From: Apostichopus japonicus
Taxonomy: Eukaryota > Echinodermata > Holothuroidea > Aspidochirotida > Stichopodidae
Length of the DNA stretch: 64,000 nt
Assembly (NCBI RefSeq): GCF_037975245.1
Contig: NC_092573.1
Span: 25,697,265 to 25,761,264 of the forward strand
Reading direction: 5' to 3'
The notes beneath the pieces were generated by a model, which saw only the letters and a program-made list of their open reading frames with translations, did no database searches and was not told the DNA's origin. Below, piece after piece: positions 48,444 through 60,090 of the stretch. Within the stretch, counting starts at the first letter, position 1; each line of letters opens with the position of its first letter. Both the position numbers and the translations under genes were made by a program.

Positions 48444-48871
48444 AAGGAGAAACTCTGAGATGCATTAGTCATTTTCCCTTCTTGGTAATTGGTTATTAAT
48501 AAGGTCAATTAACTAATCCTCGTTCATTAGTCTGAGCTTGCAGGGTGAACCTATATGAGAAAGCAACTAAAATTACAAAGGATCTCGTGATCAGAGATAA
48601 TTAGGTTCAACCTAACCCACCCTGGTTTCCCTCGGATACATCAAGATAAAAAAAAAATATACCTCCTAATCGGTTCATCAGCTACAACCCCTTACGATTA
48701 TTCCACATATTTTGTTCTCATTTGGATCAGATTTGAATAATACTTCCATTAATTTGTACCATCCTGGCGTTCCATGTACTGTATACACGGCCACACTGAC
48801 GCATCATACCGTTAGTCCGTCTTGGCATTTCTTGACACAAATTAGATATTGCCGTCTTTTGGTTTAGTCTT

Positions 48872-50464
48872 TTAAAATATTTCTGTTTCCCCAGCACTAG
48901 AGACGGAGTCCCTACTACTACTATCTTTATAGCTATCTTTATCTTGTTCAATCAATGGTTGGGCAGAGTATGGGATGACGGGTCTCTTTAAGCTAGTTGT
49001 TGGTGTAATTTGGGCGACTGGTTTTTCGTCACCTCTCAAACTTCCAAATCGAGGAGTGTAACCGCCTCTTCTGTCAATACTAGCATACAGTGAAGATAGG
49101 TAACCAGTAGAATTTTCATCGTGTAATGAATTTCTAAAGCTATCCCCTCCTCCCCTCCTAGGGAGAGTATCACAGTCGGGGAGGGTATTATAAACTATCT
49201 GCCCGGGGTAGGTCAAAGGTTCCAAACCCAATTCGTTACTTGATGGATTCACTTGATCTACCTGCAACCTCGTGTTGGGTCGACGTGGTTTCTTAGCTCG
49301 AGAGAATCCCCAACAAATTAAGATCGAAAACACAAAAATCAAAACCCCGACACAAGATCCAGCAACCATGATAACGATCACATGAAGCTGGGAATTCCAA
49401 GGAAAATTGTCAGCGTTTTGGAGGCGATCACCCGGGGATGCTGTGGCCGGGCGATTGGTTGCAATGATCGGTTTGCGTGTCACCAACATCTTCATAGTGT
49501 CACGTGACTGAAGTCCTGTAGAGATGCTGACGACACAGTCGATCGATGTTTGATCTTCATCAGCTCGTATGTCTATGATAGTGATAAATTGTTTATCTTC
49601 GCTGACGATAACTCTTTCCGATTCATTGAAACCAACCTCTCTCCCTGCGAAAGACCAACTAATTAATGATATTTTAGGTATTGCAGACGCTTCACAGTGA
49701 TACGTGGCGTTGGACCCTTCTATTACCTCTCTAGTCATCAGCCGTATCTGAACTGAGGGTAAAAGCTTGAGGGGTACAACCTCACATTTCTTCGGTACTT
49801 TTAACGCTGGGCTAGAAGCCTCGCAGGTGAAGGCTACACCATTATCCGATGGGGTTAGAACCCTCTCATGAATACTTTCAGATGTCTTCGTGCTCGAAAT
49901 CGTGGCATTTTTCCGTTTCCATACCAACGTTGCTGCTGGTTCACCTCCGACCGACACGCAACGAAGTCTCGCAGTCTGGCCCGGCCAGAAGGTATCCACT
50001 TGGCCAGTGGTTCGTAACGTTTGCGCCAATATGAAACACAGTGGGAACTCTTTACGTGGTGGAATCAACACCGTTAGGGAGGCAGCGCGAGAAGTTTGGC
50101 CTCCGCTGAGACCTATGTAGGAGCAAACGTAGCTTCCTACATCGGTTCTTCTGATATTTTCTATCTGTAGATTATATTCTCCGAGAGATTGATTTCCAAC
50201 CACTGATAGTCTGGACTTCACGCCTCGGTCTAGACTTTCCACAAGTCTCTCGTTAACACTCAGATGATGTTTATCCTTGGACCAATACAAGAGAGTCGAA
50301 TCTAGAGCCGTTCTATTCACGGAACACTTGAAGATCACAACCTCGCCAACTACAGATGTAGAATCCTCTGGCTGTATTAAAAAGTTCCCAAGACATGAAG
50401 TAAACAGTTGTGTTACCGTCACAGAGAGTAGAATCAAACACACCTCAGACATATTGTTAGACAT
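48872..50464 (-). CDS. Three-Ig-domain type I membrane receptor, paralogue of 37869-39728
   Basis: Single-exon frame of 530 residues. Signal peptide about 1-26 (Met5 is an alternative start). Ig1, about 28-134: C47, W61, DVGSYVC ending at C114. Ig2, about 135-232: C169, W182, C214, plus an outer pair C143/C227. Ig3, about 236-328: C257, W270, C310. Membrane span about 360-385, then basic RAKKPRR and a tail of 140 residues with IVYNTL (Y425) and SLYASI (Y460), both fitting the ITIM pattern. Ig2 aligns with the neighbour: (I/V)PP, (F/Y)PxCxIL, GGxPAxxLxW, and a TC...C end. Distant similarity of layout to nephrin/Kirrel-like or CD80-like receptors is possible, but I cannot name an orthologue. 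The likely function is ligand binding at the surface with inhibitory phosphotyrosine signalling, which is inference. No strong acceptor is seen just upstream. Confidence 0.9.
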   Translation of the reverse strand: MSNNMSEVCLILLSVTVTQLFTSCLGNFLIQPEDSTSVVGEVVIFKCSVNRTALDSTLLYWSKDKHHLSVNERLVESLDRGVKSRLSVVGNQSLGEYNLQIENIRRTDVGSYVCSYIGLSGGQTSRAASLTVLIPPRKEFPLCFILAQTLRTTGQVDTFWPGQTARLRCVSVGGEPAATLVWKRKNATISSTKTSESIHERVLTPSDNGVAFTCEASSPALKVPKKCEVVPLKLLPSVQIRLMTREVIEGSNATYHCEASAIPKISLISWSFAGREVGFNESERVIVSEDKQFITIIDIRADEDQTSIDCVVSISTGLQSRDTMKMLVTRKPIIATNRPATASPGDRLQNADNFPWNSQLHVIVIMVAGSCVGVLIFVFSILICWGFSRAKKPRRPNTRLQVDQVNPSSNELGLEPLTYPGQIVYNTLPDCDTLPRRGGGDSFRNSLHDENSTGYLSSLYASIDRRGGYTPRFGSLRGDEKPVAQITPTTSLKRPVIPYSAQPLIEQDKDSYKDSSSRDSVSSAGETEIF

Positions 50465-53400
50465 ATCCTCATATAAGCAATAAATTCCCTATGCAGACCT
50501 GACTGGCACTTCTGAACGTTTCAAACAATTAAACTCCTATATCCAATACTGTGAAATCACCCTTCATGAAACAGTTTGGAAGAAAAACAACAGCATTCGC
50601 AACGAGCTGTTTCCCCCTTTGAAGAATTATACCAAACTTTTGATTAGCAACAGCCGATCTGACTGAGTCAATAGTTGATTCACGGCGCGAGTACTTCTCC
50701 TAGTCCATCCGCATAGCTATCAACACAACACCCCCTTCCTTGCTACCGAATGATTAGGTTAATCAAAACCATCCGCTTCATCAAGTAAATGAGGAACTGG
50801 TTGTCAAGCCAAGTACAGATTAAATTCAAGTTCAAATGTCAACTTTGGAGTTGTTTTTTAAAAAGAAAAAAAATGGATTTCCATGAACTGAGGTTTGCTC
50901 GAAGCCAAAAATTTAAGCAAGTCATATAGTTTAATGACTAATGAAGTGGAATGGTTTCTGTAGTAGATGCGATTTGCATGAAATAAAGAAAAGTGTATGT
51001 AGGCCTAGGCGTTTACTGTTAGTCGATATTAATGTTATATACTTGTTTAAATTTTGGTTAATCAAATTTTAAAGATTTAAGTGGGAGAGAAAGAAAGTTT
51101 ATCAATTCTAAAACAAAACAAAAAGGGTTTTTACCAGTTTTGAATACTGCATTATTTCTGTTCCAAATATAAAGTTGATATTTCGTCGCACATTTCAAAA
51201 GCGTGAAGACTTTTCCATTGGAATTTTGTCACTAAAATTAACGCTTCCAATTTTCTTCGTAAAGACACAAACACAAATGGAAACCGAGGCATACCAAAGA
51301 AGCTACATTTTTGGGTAAATTCTATACGCGATATCAAAAGATAACAGAATACATGGAAATTGCACGATAACGTCACTATGAAGAAATGTTGATTTTGTAA
51401 AGAATTGATATCTCCAGTTCCGAGAGATATCTTCAATAGCAAGAATAATGATAATCTGCAGCAAAGAAAGAATTCTATTATCAAAAGCTGTCAAATAACT
51501 GGCACCATAAAAACTATGTCATCGCATTTAACACAAATTATGCAAATTAAGGTCTTGTGACCATATAGCGGTCTATGTCATTGATTCGAAGATAAAAGCT
51601 AAATCCACTCCTCTCGCGTGTATGCTCGGAGATAAGAAAATCCAAAAACAAAATTGGCAGAAATATTTTCATTATTCGTTTTCTATATCCCACATGAATA
51701 AATGAACCAGAATATCAATGAAAAACGTAAATTGAAATAGCGCAGAATAATTAATTCCAGTAAATATTTCCATCTGACAAGGACCATCATTTAGATCTCA
51801 GCAAACAGCCATTGTTTCTCAGTTCTCTCTATGTCTCCTTTGTTATATTTGCAATTAGTCGTTATCTCCCTTCTCACCTTTACATGCAAACGAATCCCTA
51901 CACAGACTAGTAATACCTAATAGGATGATACAGGCAGGTTTGAAAATGATTTACGGATACCAGCAAGTTATGCGCTTCGCTTGTATTTTTATTGGCATAT
52001 AGGCCGACTTATTTTATTTTATTTTATTTTCGGCAAGATTTAAGTTACCGTTAAAGGTAGCGAGGCGATGAATTTGATACCATGTTCCCAATTCATTAGG
52101 GAATATCATTGTATATCCATCGAATGGATAATTGTGTACACTTGGCTAAGCATCATTTGCAGCAGCCAATGAAAACAGGCGGGAAGTCTTCACAGAGAAT
52201 GTCACGTGATCTCATAATATCACGAGGAGGAGGTTTAATTCGGTATGTATGATGACTTTAGTTATTAGTCTTGTGGGTAAATTTTGTAACAAATGCAATT
52301 ATATGAAAGAAGGCCATCGTTTTGTTTTTTCTCTTGTGACTGTGAAGACTATAGAAATTCTGAAGTTAATTGTTGTTTTCAGACGGCATATAGCTGATAC
52401 TTTTATTATGTATCGCGTGTATATATGTTATTAAAAATAAATTTATATCTATATATTCCAAGGGGTTAAAGTCAATATCAATTTACTAAATAAATGATTG
52501 GAATTTTTCGTACTCAATTGTACATTAACGAATTTTCTACCCTCTTGTCAAACAATCGTGTCACGCTATTCTTTTAACCCCAAAGATGGTGCTAAAATGA
52601 ACGCCAAAAATTCATTAATATAAAACCTCTTTTATTAGTGTAGCATGAACGTCATTGTAATCAGTTGGTCGTTTACATTTGATACGATATGTACTTGAAG
52701 CTGACAGGAAAAGGAAAATTGAAAACAGAAAAACATCAAATGCGGGTGGTGGGGTGTGTGAGGGGGGGGGAGGGGCTGAGGAATGGGGCGGTGACAGGTT
52801 TAATATATAATAAAGAAGAGATATTGAGAAGAAGATTAAACATGAATAATAAATGGTACATCGAATAATCCTGATTAAACACATGTCGAATCAATACGTC
52901 ATTTGATCTGTCCTATTTGAGAAGTTCGATATTCTCTTTATGAAATTCACATACTGAGTTTCACCGAGGATGATAAAAGTCACGTGACATCGTGTGAAAT
53001 GGCAAACGATAAGGACTTGCATGATATGATTGAAGAAGAAAAATGGAGACGCTAGATTATAATTGTGGTCTTTGATAAAAGAAGACGATCACAAATTACT
53101 TGGTACTTGTGTCATATATGCTCGTTATGACGTCATTAGGACCCAACATCATATATTGATAAAAATGACTCCGAGAGGCATGTTCACAAGGTTCACGTCC
53201 CCTCCCTTCCCCCCCCCCCCTCCCCCTTCAGACACACAATCCCGTTGTTCAGGTCACATCATAATGTACTTTGAGAAGTTACATCAGATGTAATATGCCT
53301 TGGCCTATAATTTTTTTTTTATATATTTCGGGCAATTTCGGGCAATTTAACCAATCCAATGGTTGTAGACTCAACGATACCATATCATATTTTTCGAACC

Positions 53401-53800
53401 TTCAGTCTAACCAATGGTCTCAAGATTTATGTTGACAAAGCGGTTTCTATTCAGCAGGCTAGAGTTGATAAATGCTGCGCCTTGACTTTAATGAGAAACA
53501 ATCGATAGACTGTAATATACGGGAAAATTTTGTTGACAGATCGTGTTTACATCCTGTATAGGTTTCTAGGTTAAATTGGCAACGTCCATTATCAACAGGA
53601 AATTACCCGTCAATTCATTTTTCACCAAAGTTTGATCAGTCGTTGCTGAGCAGATCTAGAGCATTGCTAGAATGTTCTAAGATTATTTTCTGTGACTTAT
53701 ATCACAAGGTACAGATACTTTCAAACACAAAAAAAACATACTATTGTTATTTTAATATAATTATTCATCTAATAACTACTGTATTAGCACAGGTGGTAGT
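50465..53800. other. Non-coding stretch upstream of the second Ig gene
   Basis: AT-rich with an ATTTT run (52011-52030) and runs of 9 G (52762-52770) and 12 C (53209-53220). The promoter of the minus-strand Ig gene should lie at the left end, but no TATA box is convincing. Confidence 0.4.
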
Positions 53801-53802
53801 AC

Positions 53803-53922
53803 TACACACAGGCATAGACTAAAGTTTATTGTAATGTAAGTATACCACGGAGGCTCTGTTAATACACACAGGCACCTAATAAGTTTATTTCTACTGTAAG
53901 CATACTACGAAGGCTTTGAGAG
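53803..53922. repeat. 60-bp tandem duplication
   Basis: TACACACAGGCATAGACTAA at 53803 recurs as TACACACAGGCACCTAATAA at 53863. Both copies continue through GTTTATT, TGTAAG-ATAC-ACG-AGGCT. Confidence 0.85.
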
Positions 53923-54029
53923 TAAATGCAATTTTCATTAATAGTGTTATCATGTGTTTAATCATGGTCATTGCAAAGATGAAAGGTCGCACAGAAATTA
54001 TAACACATAATAACCTTTGTCCTAGTTGA

Positions 54030-55860
54030 ACTAATTTGATATTGCCAAACCCATCTATTTCTAGTTCCGTTCAGTGTAAACCACATCTAACCTACCATTA
54101 CCTTACATTTACAGTATACGTATGTGTTACGTCATCTATCCACCTTACCTTATCAGTGTTACCTTATCCATCTACCATTACCGTAGTTATTTCTGACTTA
54201 CCCCATCAACTACCATTTAGTCCACCTTACCTTAACTTACAATGTACCCATTTGTTAGCTCATCAATCTACATAATCTCCTCTTTGGCCCTGTTGGTTTA
54301 CCCATGGTTTACCACATCACCACATCATTGCCCAATTAGTCTACCGTTACATTACCTCATCAAAGTATCCCTATGGAAACCCAAATCAGTCTACCATTAC
54401 GTTTGCAATACATCTTATATTCACAATATTCCTTTTCTTTACTTGATCAATGGACCATTACTTCTTGAATTCACCTTACCTGAACGATGTACCTTTGTAG
54501 TACATCATCAGTCTATCCATACCTGATTAGACTAATATCTGTAGAGCTCCACTCAACCACATTATCTTATGCAATGAGTACACTTTCTTCATTAATCCAC
54601 CATACCCCAACAGTGTACCATTGTATTACATCATCAGCCTACAGTAACTCATTAGTTACCCTCGTGTGTAAACTTCATTAACCCACCATTATTTCCCCCT
54701 GTCCGTCATACATGAACAGTGTTCCCCTGTGTTACCTCATCAATCTGCATTATCCCATCAGTCTACCCGTAATTAGTCCACCCTTACCTTAAATAATTAT
54801 ATTCTTTTCTACTCTCGTCTACATTTAACGAGTCTACCCTTACCATACATTATCCCACCTTTACTTTTAGTGAGTCTACCTTATCTCTGATTAGTATACC
54901 CTGACCTCTGATGTGTCAACCCTTTCTCTACTCTTACCTATGATGAGTCTACTCTTACCTCCAATTAGTCAATTCTTACCTCTGATAAGTCCACCTTTAC
55001 CTTTAATGAGTGTACCCTTACCTTTGATGAGGTCTACCTTTACCTTGAATTAGTCTACCCGTACCTTAACTTAGTCTACACTTACCTTTAATTAGTCAAC
55101 CCCTACCTCTGATTAGTCTAACCTTACCCTAATGAGGCTACCCTTACCTTTAGTGAGTCTACCCTTACCTTTAATTAGTCTACCTTAAATTAGTTTACCC
55201 TAACCTCTGATTAGTCTACTCTTACCTCTGATTAGTCTACCCTTACATTTAGTTAGTCTACCCTACATCTGATCAGTCTACCCTTACCTTTGATGAGTCT
55301 ACTCTTACCTTAAATTAGTCTACCTCGAATAAGTCTACCCTATAAACTTTGATTAGTCTACTCTTATACCTCTGATTAGTCTACCCCTACCATTAGTTAG
55401 TCTACCCTTACCTTAGTTAGTCTACCCTACCTCTGATCAGACTACCCTTACCTTTTAATGAGTTTACTCTTACCTTAAAATAGTCTACCTCGAATAATTC
55501 TACCCTAAACTTTGATTAGTCTACTCTTACCTCTAAATAGTCTACCCTTACCTTTAGTTAGCAAACCCTTACCTTGAGTCATTCTACCCTTACCTTTAGT
55601 TAGTCTACCCTACCTCTGATCAGTATACCCTTACATTTTAATGAGTCTACCCTTACCTTAAATTAGTCTACCTCGAATAAGTCTACCCTAATCTCTGATT
55701 AGTGTACCCTTACATCTGATTTGTCTACCTTTACCTTTAATGAGTCTACTCATACCTTAAATTAGTCTACCTCGAATTAGTCTACCCTTAACTCTGATTA
55801 ATCTACTCTTACCTTTAATTAGTCTAACTTTCATTAGTCTACCCTTTCATCAATCTACAG
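54030..55860. repeat. Pyrimidine-biased degenerate minisatellite, about 22-bp unit
   Basis: Around 80 imperfect copies of a unit close to CTGATTAGTCTACCCTTACC plus TT. The left third (54030-54780) is more decayed, with longer CATTACCTTAC words. The middle (54780-55850) is clearest, and blocks such as GATGAGTCTACTCTTACC and ACCTCGAATAAGTCTACCCT recur together, a sign of higher-order amplification. Open frames in the left third come from the lack of stop words in the repeat. Confidence 0.9.
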
Positions 55861-56220
55861 TTTTTGTCTTCTCTTATTAATTAGTGCGCTTGTTCGAAAT
55901 ACCGGTAGTGGGTTGTCAAGTTGTGGTTGAGCAATGCGTTACGGTGCTGCTGTAATAGGACTTCCATACTTCATAGCTTGCAGAGTGTTGAAGTATGCCG
56001 CTAATTAACTCCATCCTTTTATACCGCTGGAACACACATACCGGCATATGCATGTTTACCAGGTTAATCCGTGATACTTTCCACATATAGCCTGCAGAAT
56101 TTGTCGGCTAGTATGGGCACATGATCCCCCCCCCCCTCCACCCCAATTCAAAGGTTTTGTGAACCAGAGATACAAAACTCCCGTTGGTTACCTGCAATGC
56201 ATTGTAGTCAACCAAAGTAT
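55861..56220. other. Non-coding stretch
   Basis: No gene recognised; an 11-C run at 56126-56136. Confidence 0.45.
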
Positions 56221-56224
56221 AGCC

Positions 56225-56345
56225 TGGTCACGAAACCAAACAACTTGATCCTCCCTCAAACCCCCCTCACCCCCCTCCCAAGTCCCCTTACATCGAAACT
56301 GTAACCGTATGATCATGACGATGTAATCTCAAGTGATTATCACCA
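56225..56345 (+). repeat. Dispersed repeat, segment P copy 2
   Basis: Direct-orientation partner of 10340-10465, here enlarged by a C-rich insertion (CAAACCCCCCTCACCCCCCT). Confidence 0.6.
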
Positions 56346-56532
56346 TTCTCTTTGAAAGGGAATAGATACTACACTGGAGAGGAACATTAAAACTCTAGCA
56401 ACCAAGCATCAAGATTTGATGGTGAAAATCTCAACACAACTTTTAAAAGTTTTCAATTGAAAATTGTCTTATGTTTACAATCAGTAACATCGACCAAAAG
56501 TGGCTATTTAGGAGTGGTGCCATCAGTTCACT

Positions 56533-56813
56533 TAAGGTGTCGTAGTACAATTATTTACTCCATTGACTTAAACACTAAATTCGCCAAGGACGATCATGAG
56601 AATAATATTTAGAAGTTTCAACTAACATGTCCTACCCACCATATGATAGCTGATAGCGTGGACTAAAGCACATTCAGATGTCACCATTATAATAGTTCAG
56701 ATTTTGAAATAGAAGAGAATGAAATTTAGCATAGTACCCCACCGAACCATCTGTCAGCTCTCGCTGCGGCTCTTCTCCCGTGATTCACCAGGGTATGTCT
56801 AAGATGCCTTAAA
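56533..56813. mobile_element. Inverted, shortened copy of the 10496-10950 element
   Basis: Begins TAAGGTGTCGTAGTAC, and its first 120 bases match the reverse complement of 10836-10950. A decayed far end near 56813 (GTCTAAGATGCCTTAA) may be the other terminal repeat. Confidence 0.45.
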
Positions 56814-57720
56814 TCACCTTCAATCCTCCTTCAATTGTTAGACCATCAGTTCTCTTTTTCAACATCTTCAACATTCAAAAGAATGACGATTGCTGACAAC
56901 AGGTCACTTCACACTCGACAATGGTTAACTTTTTCAGGCGCGTGTACATCACATAAATTGTGGTATGTGACCTGTTGTTGATTTTCAATTGACCTTCTCC
57001 ATACTTTTCTATCCCTTTTCCCCAATCAGAAATCTATGTACGGTTAATAATGAGGCAAGTATTGCATCTGCTTCAATCCATAAGCAAATACAGCCGTGTG
57101 AAAGGAACCCGCATTTTCTTCTCAGCTTCCCCCATGTGAAATACCACTTCTCCATTAAACAGTGGGGTGTGAGCGGGGGAGGGGGGACATGGGTGGAGAA
57201 CTGTTTTGACGAATGTCATATCTATAACCAAACATCAACAACTGTACATAAGAAACGACTATTTATCACATTTGCATCATCCTCAACCATCTTTATTAAT
57301 ATCCGTTCATTAATTAAACATATTAAGGGTGTGACCAATGAGTGTAGCGTGGAATAATTAACGAGTTGATTAAACAAGATACCCCCCAATCAAGAGCTTC
57401 ACAAAACTGCATGCACTGTCACTGCATGCATGTATAACAAAGGATACACAATACAAGGAATACCACACATAATGCTTTTAAGAGGAATTTCTTTACCAAA
57501 CAACTGTTGATATGGTAAATGATGTCACTGTTGCCAGATAGCATATCTTCGATATTCATCGACCAGTACCAGAAATTGTTTGATCAAAACACCCGGCAAA
57601 TGCAGTGACGGCTTCATGTCTCTGTGAATTTTACTGTTACTTATGCTTCCTAACTTAGAAACCGGAGAAATAGATCACTATTATACGTATGGAATATCCA
57701 AAGTGAAAAGATAGGTGCGT
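56814..57720. other. Non-coding stretch, no gene recognised
   Basis: A 122-codon frame at 56989-57357 has no domain or splice context that would support it. Confidence 0.4.
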
Positions 57721-58347
57721 GAACAAAGCATAGTTAACAAAGTTAACATATTGAACAAAGCATAGTTAACAAAGTTTACATAGTGAACAAAGCATAGTTA
57801 ACAAAGTTAACATATTGAACAAAGCATAGTTAACAAAGTTAACATAGTGAACAAAGCATAGTTAACAAAGTTAACATAGTAAACAAAGCATAGTTTACAA
57901 AGTTAACACAGTGAACAAAGCATAGTTAACAAAGTTAACACAGTGAACAAAGCATAGTTAACAAAGTTAACATAGTGAACAAAGCATAGTTAACAAAGTT
58001 AACACAGTGAACAGAGCATAGTTAACAAAGTTAACATAGTGAACAAAGCATAGTTACCAGTTAACACAGTGAACAGAGCATAGTTAACAAAGTTAACATA
58101 GTGAACAAAGCATAGTTAACAAAGTTAACACAGTGAACAAAGCATAGTTAACAAAGTTAACACAGTGAACAAAGAATAGTTAACAAAGTTAACATAGTGA
58201 ACAAAGCTTAGTTAACAAAGTTAACATAGTGAACAAAGCATAGTTAACAAAGTTAACAAAGTATAGTTAACAAAGTTAACATAGTGAACAAAGCATAGTT
58301 AACATAGTTAACAAAGCAAAGTTAACATAGTACACAAAGCATAGTTT
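57721..58347. repeat. 32-bp minisatellite of GTTAAC hairpin units
   Basis: About 19 copies of AACAAAGCATAGTTAACAAA then GTTAACATAGTG. Each unit holds GTTAAC-AAA-GTTAAC, two self-complementary hexamers that can pair as a six-base stem with a three-base loop. Copies are highly alike, with C/T variation in ACA(T/C)AGTG. Confidence 0.95.
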
Positions 58348-60000
58348 CTGTACCTGAACACTGTTATACCACAGGATGACCTACGAACTCAACATTGTTT
58401 GGCAAGCAGTATGGAGAAAAAGCCTTTCTGGGGGGGGGGGGGGGGTGTTGCAATCTTAGTATTACAGTCAACAAATGGAAATACCAACAAATACAAATTA
58501 ACACAGCTATTAAACACCTGTCTGCCAATCGATGTATATGCACTTATATTGTGAATACACTTAAAACATATCATGGTCTTATCCTTACCTAAACCTATCA
58601 CATTTTGCAGCCATTTACACTAAATATTTTAAAATTCGCTGGAGTACTTCCACTCTTTGGTGCGGTATATCATTACACATTTAAAATTAGCTGCCTTGGA
58701 CGCAACTCACAAATATCATATATTTTTTTATATATTTTTTTTACGTTTTGCTTTTAGGATTAATACATTTTAATACTAAAATCTTGCCTCAGAACATTCT
58801 TTCAAGGCATTCTTTATATTTGATAAATCATATTTAGTGAACGATAATAAGTGGAACACAATTTCAAGGGAAATAAACTACTGTACGTCCTCTGAAGGAC
58901 TCCCTCTATCTGGAAAACCTCCTAGAAACTTATAAATATCACACAAGGTAACTTTTAAGGCAATATATGTCTCGATCAAAGGTTGTCTTTCCTCAGCATA
59001 CAGCAATAGCGCCATCCTCACACCTCATTCTTAGTGCACACATATCCACAATACTTGCAAGAACTACGAAGACAAATTTACTTTATTCTGCACCTATCCA
59101 GCACCCCAGCCCCCGCAACCCTTTACAATTTCTGTGAAACATTTCAACTAACCCAGTCATCAACCAGGATAATGATCTAATTAAATATACAATCATAAAC
59201 ACAGCGGAGCACTATCGTAGGAACTAAACTTTTTCTTTGAGATCTACGAGCTACCACAGTCACATAACCCCATTAAAAGAATAGTTGATGTAGATTATGA
59301 TACATTGAAATACCACACTGGACACACTTAAAGCACTGTTACCAATATACCAATATACAAAATAAACTTATCATTACCAACATTTGAAATTTGAAGAAAA
59401 AATTCATCTCCTCAATATATTTTAAAGCAACAATTCTTGTGAGATATCAGTAATTTTTGAAGCAATCTTATTAAATTATCAACATTAATCCAAACATGGT
59501 CGCAACTGATCAAAAGGAAGAGGTCGAGCCTCTTGGGTTGTTTTCACTCAAATATCTTTATATCAGACACCATAGCTAATCAGCCAGTAACTTACAAATC
59601 CATTCTATACACATCTGTCACCTACAAACAATTTCATTAAAAACCTTGCTATCTACATGCAGCCCAATTGAGGAGATAAAAAATAAAGATCCCTTCCCTT
59701 TATATTTTTTTTAAATAAAAAAAGAGTAAAGTTTTAACATATGACTGGTACTTTAAGCTAAAATAAATGGGGGGGGGGGAGAGGGGGTTTCCCCCTTTTA
59801 ATTAAAAATATTAAAAAGGGATTGGATAACATTCAAAATACAGTTGCAATAGAAGATCATAAACCTTTGTTGCTATGGAAGCATTAGTGCAATCTTTATA
59901 AACAATACAATTACAATCTGCTCTTAAAAGTAATCATGAATAAATTAACAAAAATGTTACGGACCAATGAGTATTTGGTCATAGAATGCTGGCCAGCACT
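58348..60000. other. Non-coding stretch, no gene recognised
   Basis: AT-rich with a 16-G run (58430-58445) and an 11-G run (59769-59779). No exon found. Confidence 0.4.
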
Positions 60001-60017
60001 GTGTGACTTATATCATA

Positions 60018-60090
60018 ATTAATGTATGCCTTAATTAACGTATGCCTTAATTAACGTATGTATTAATGTATGCCTAAATTTATGCCTTAC
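60018..60090. repeat. TAATTAACGTATGCCT tandem repeat
   Basis: Four imperfect copies of a 17- to 18-bp unit, ATTAATGTATGCCTTA / ATTAACGTATGCCTTA. Confidence 0.8.

Noticed and set aside
52999-53055. Short frame starting MANDKDLHDMIEEEKWRR
   Set aside because: Ends at a stop after 18 codons without a usable donor; probably chance.
54036-54681. Three overlapping frames of 64-94 codons
   Set aside because: They arise from the decayed left part of the pyrimidine-rich minisatellite.
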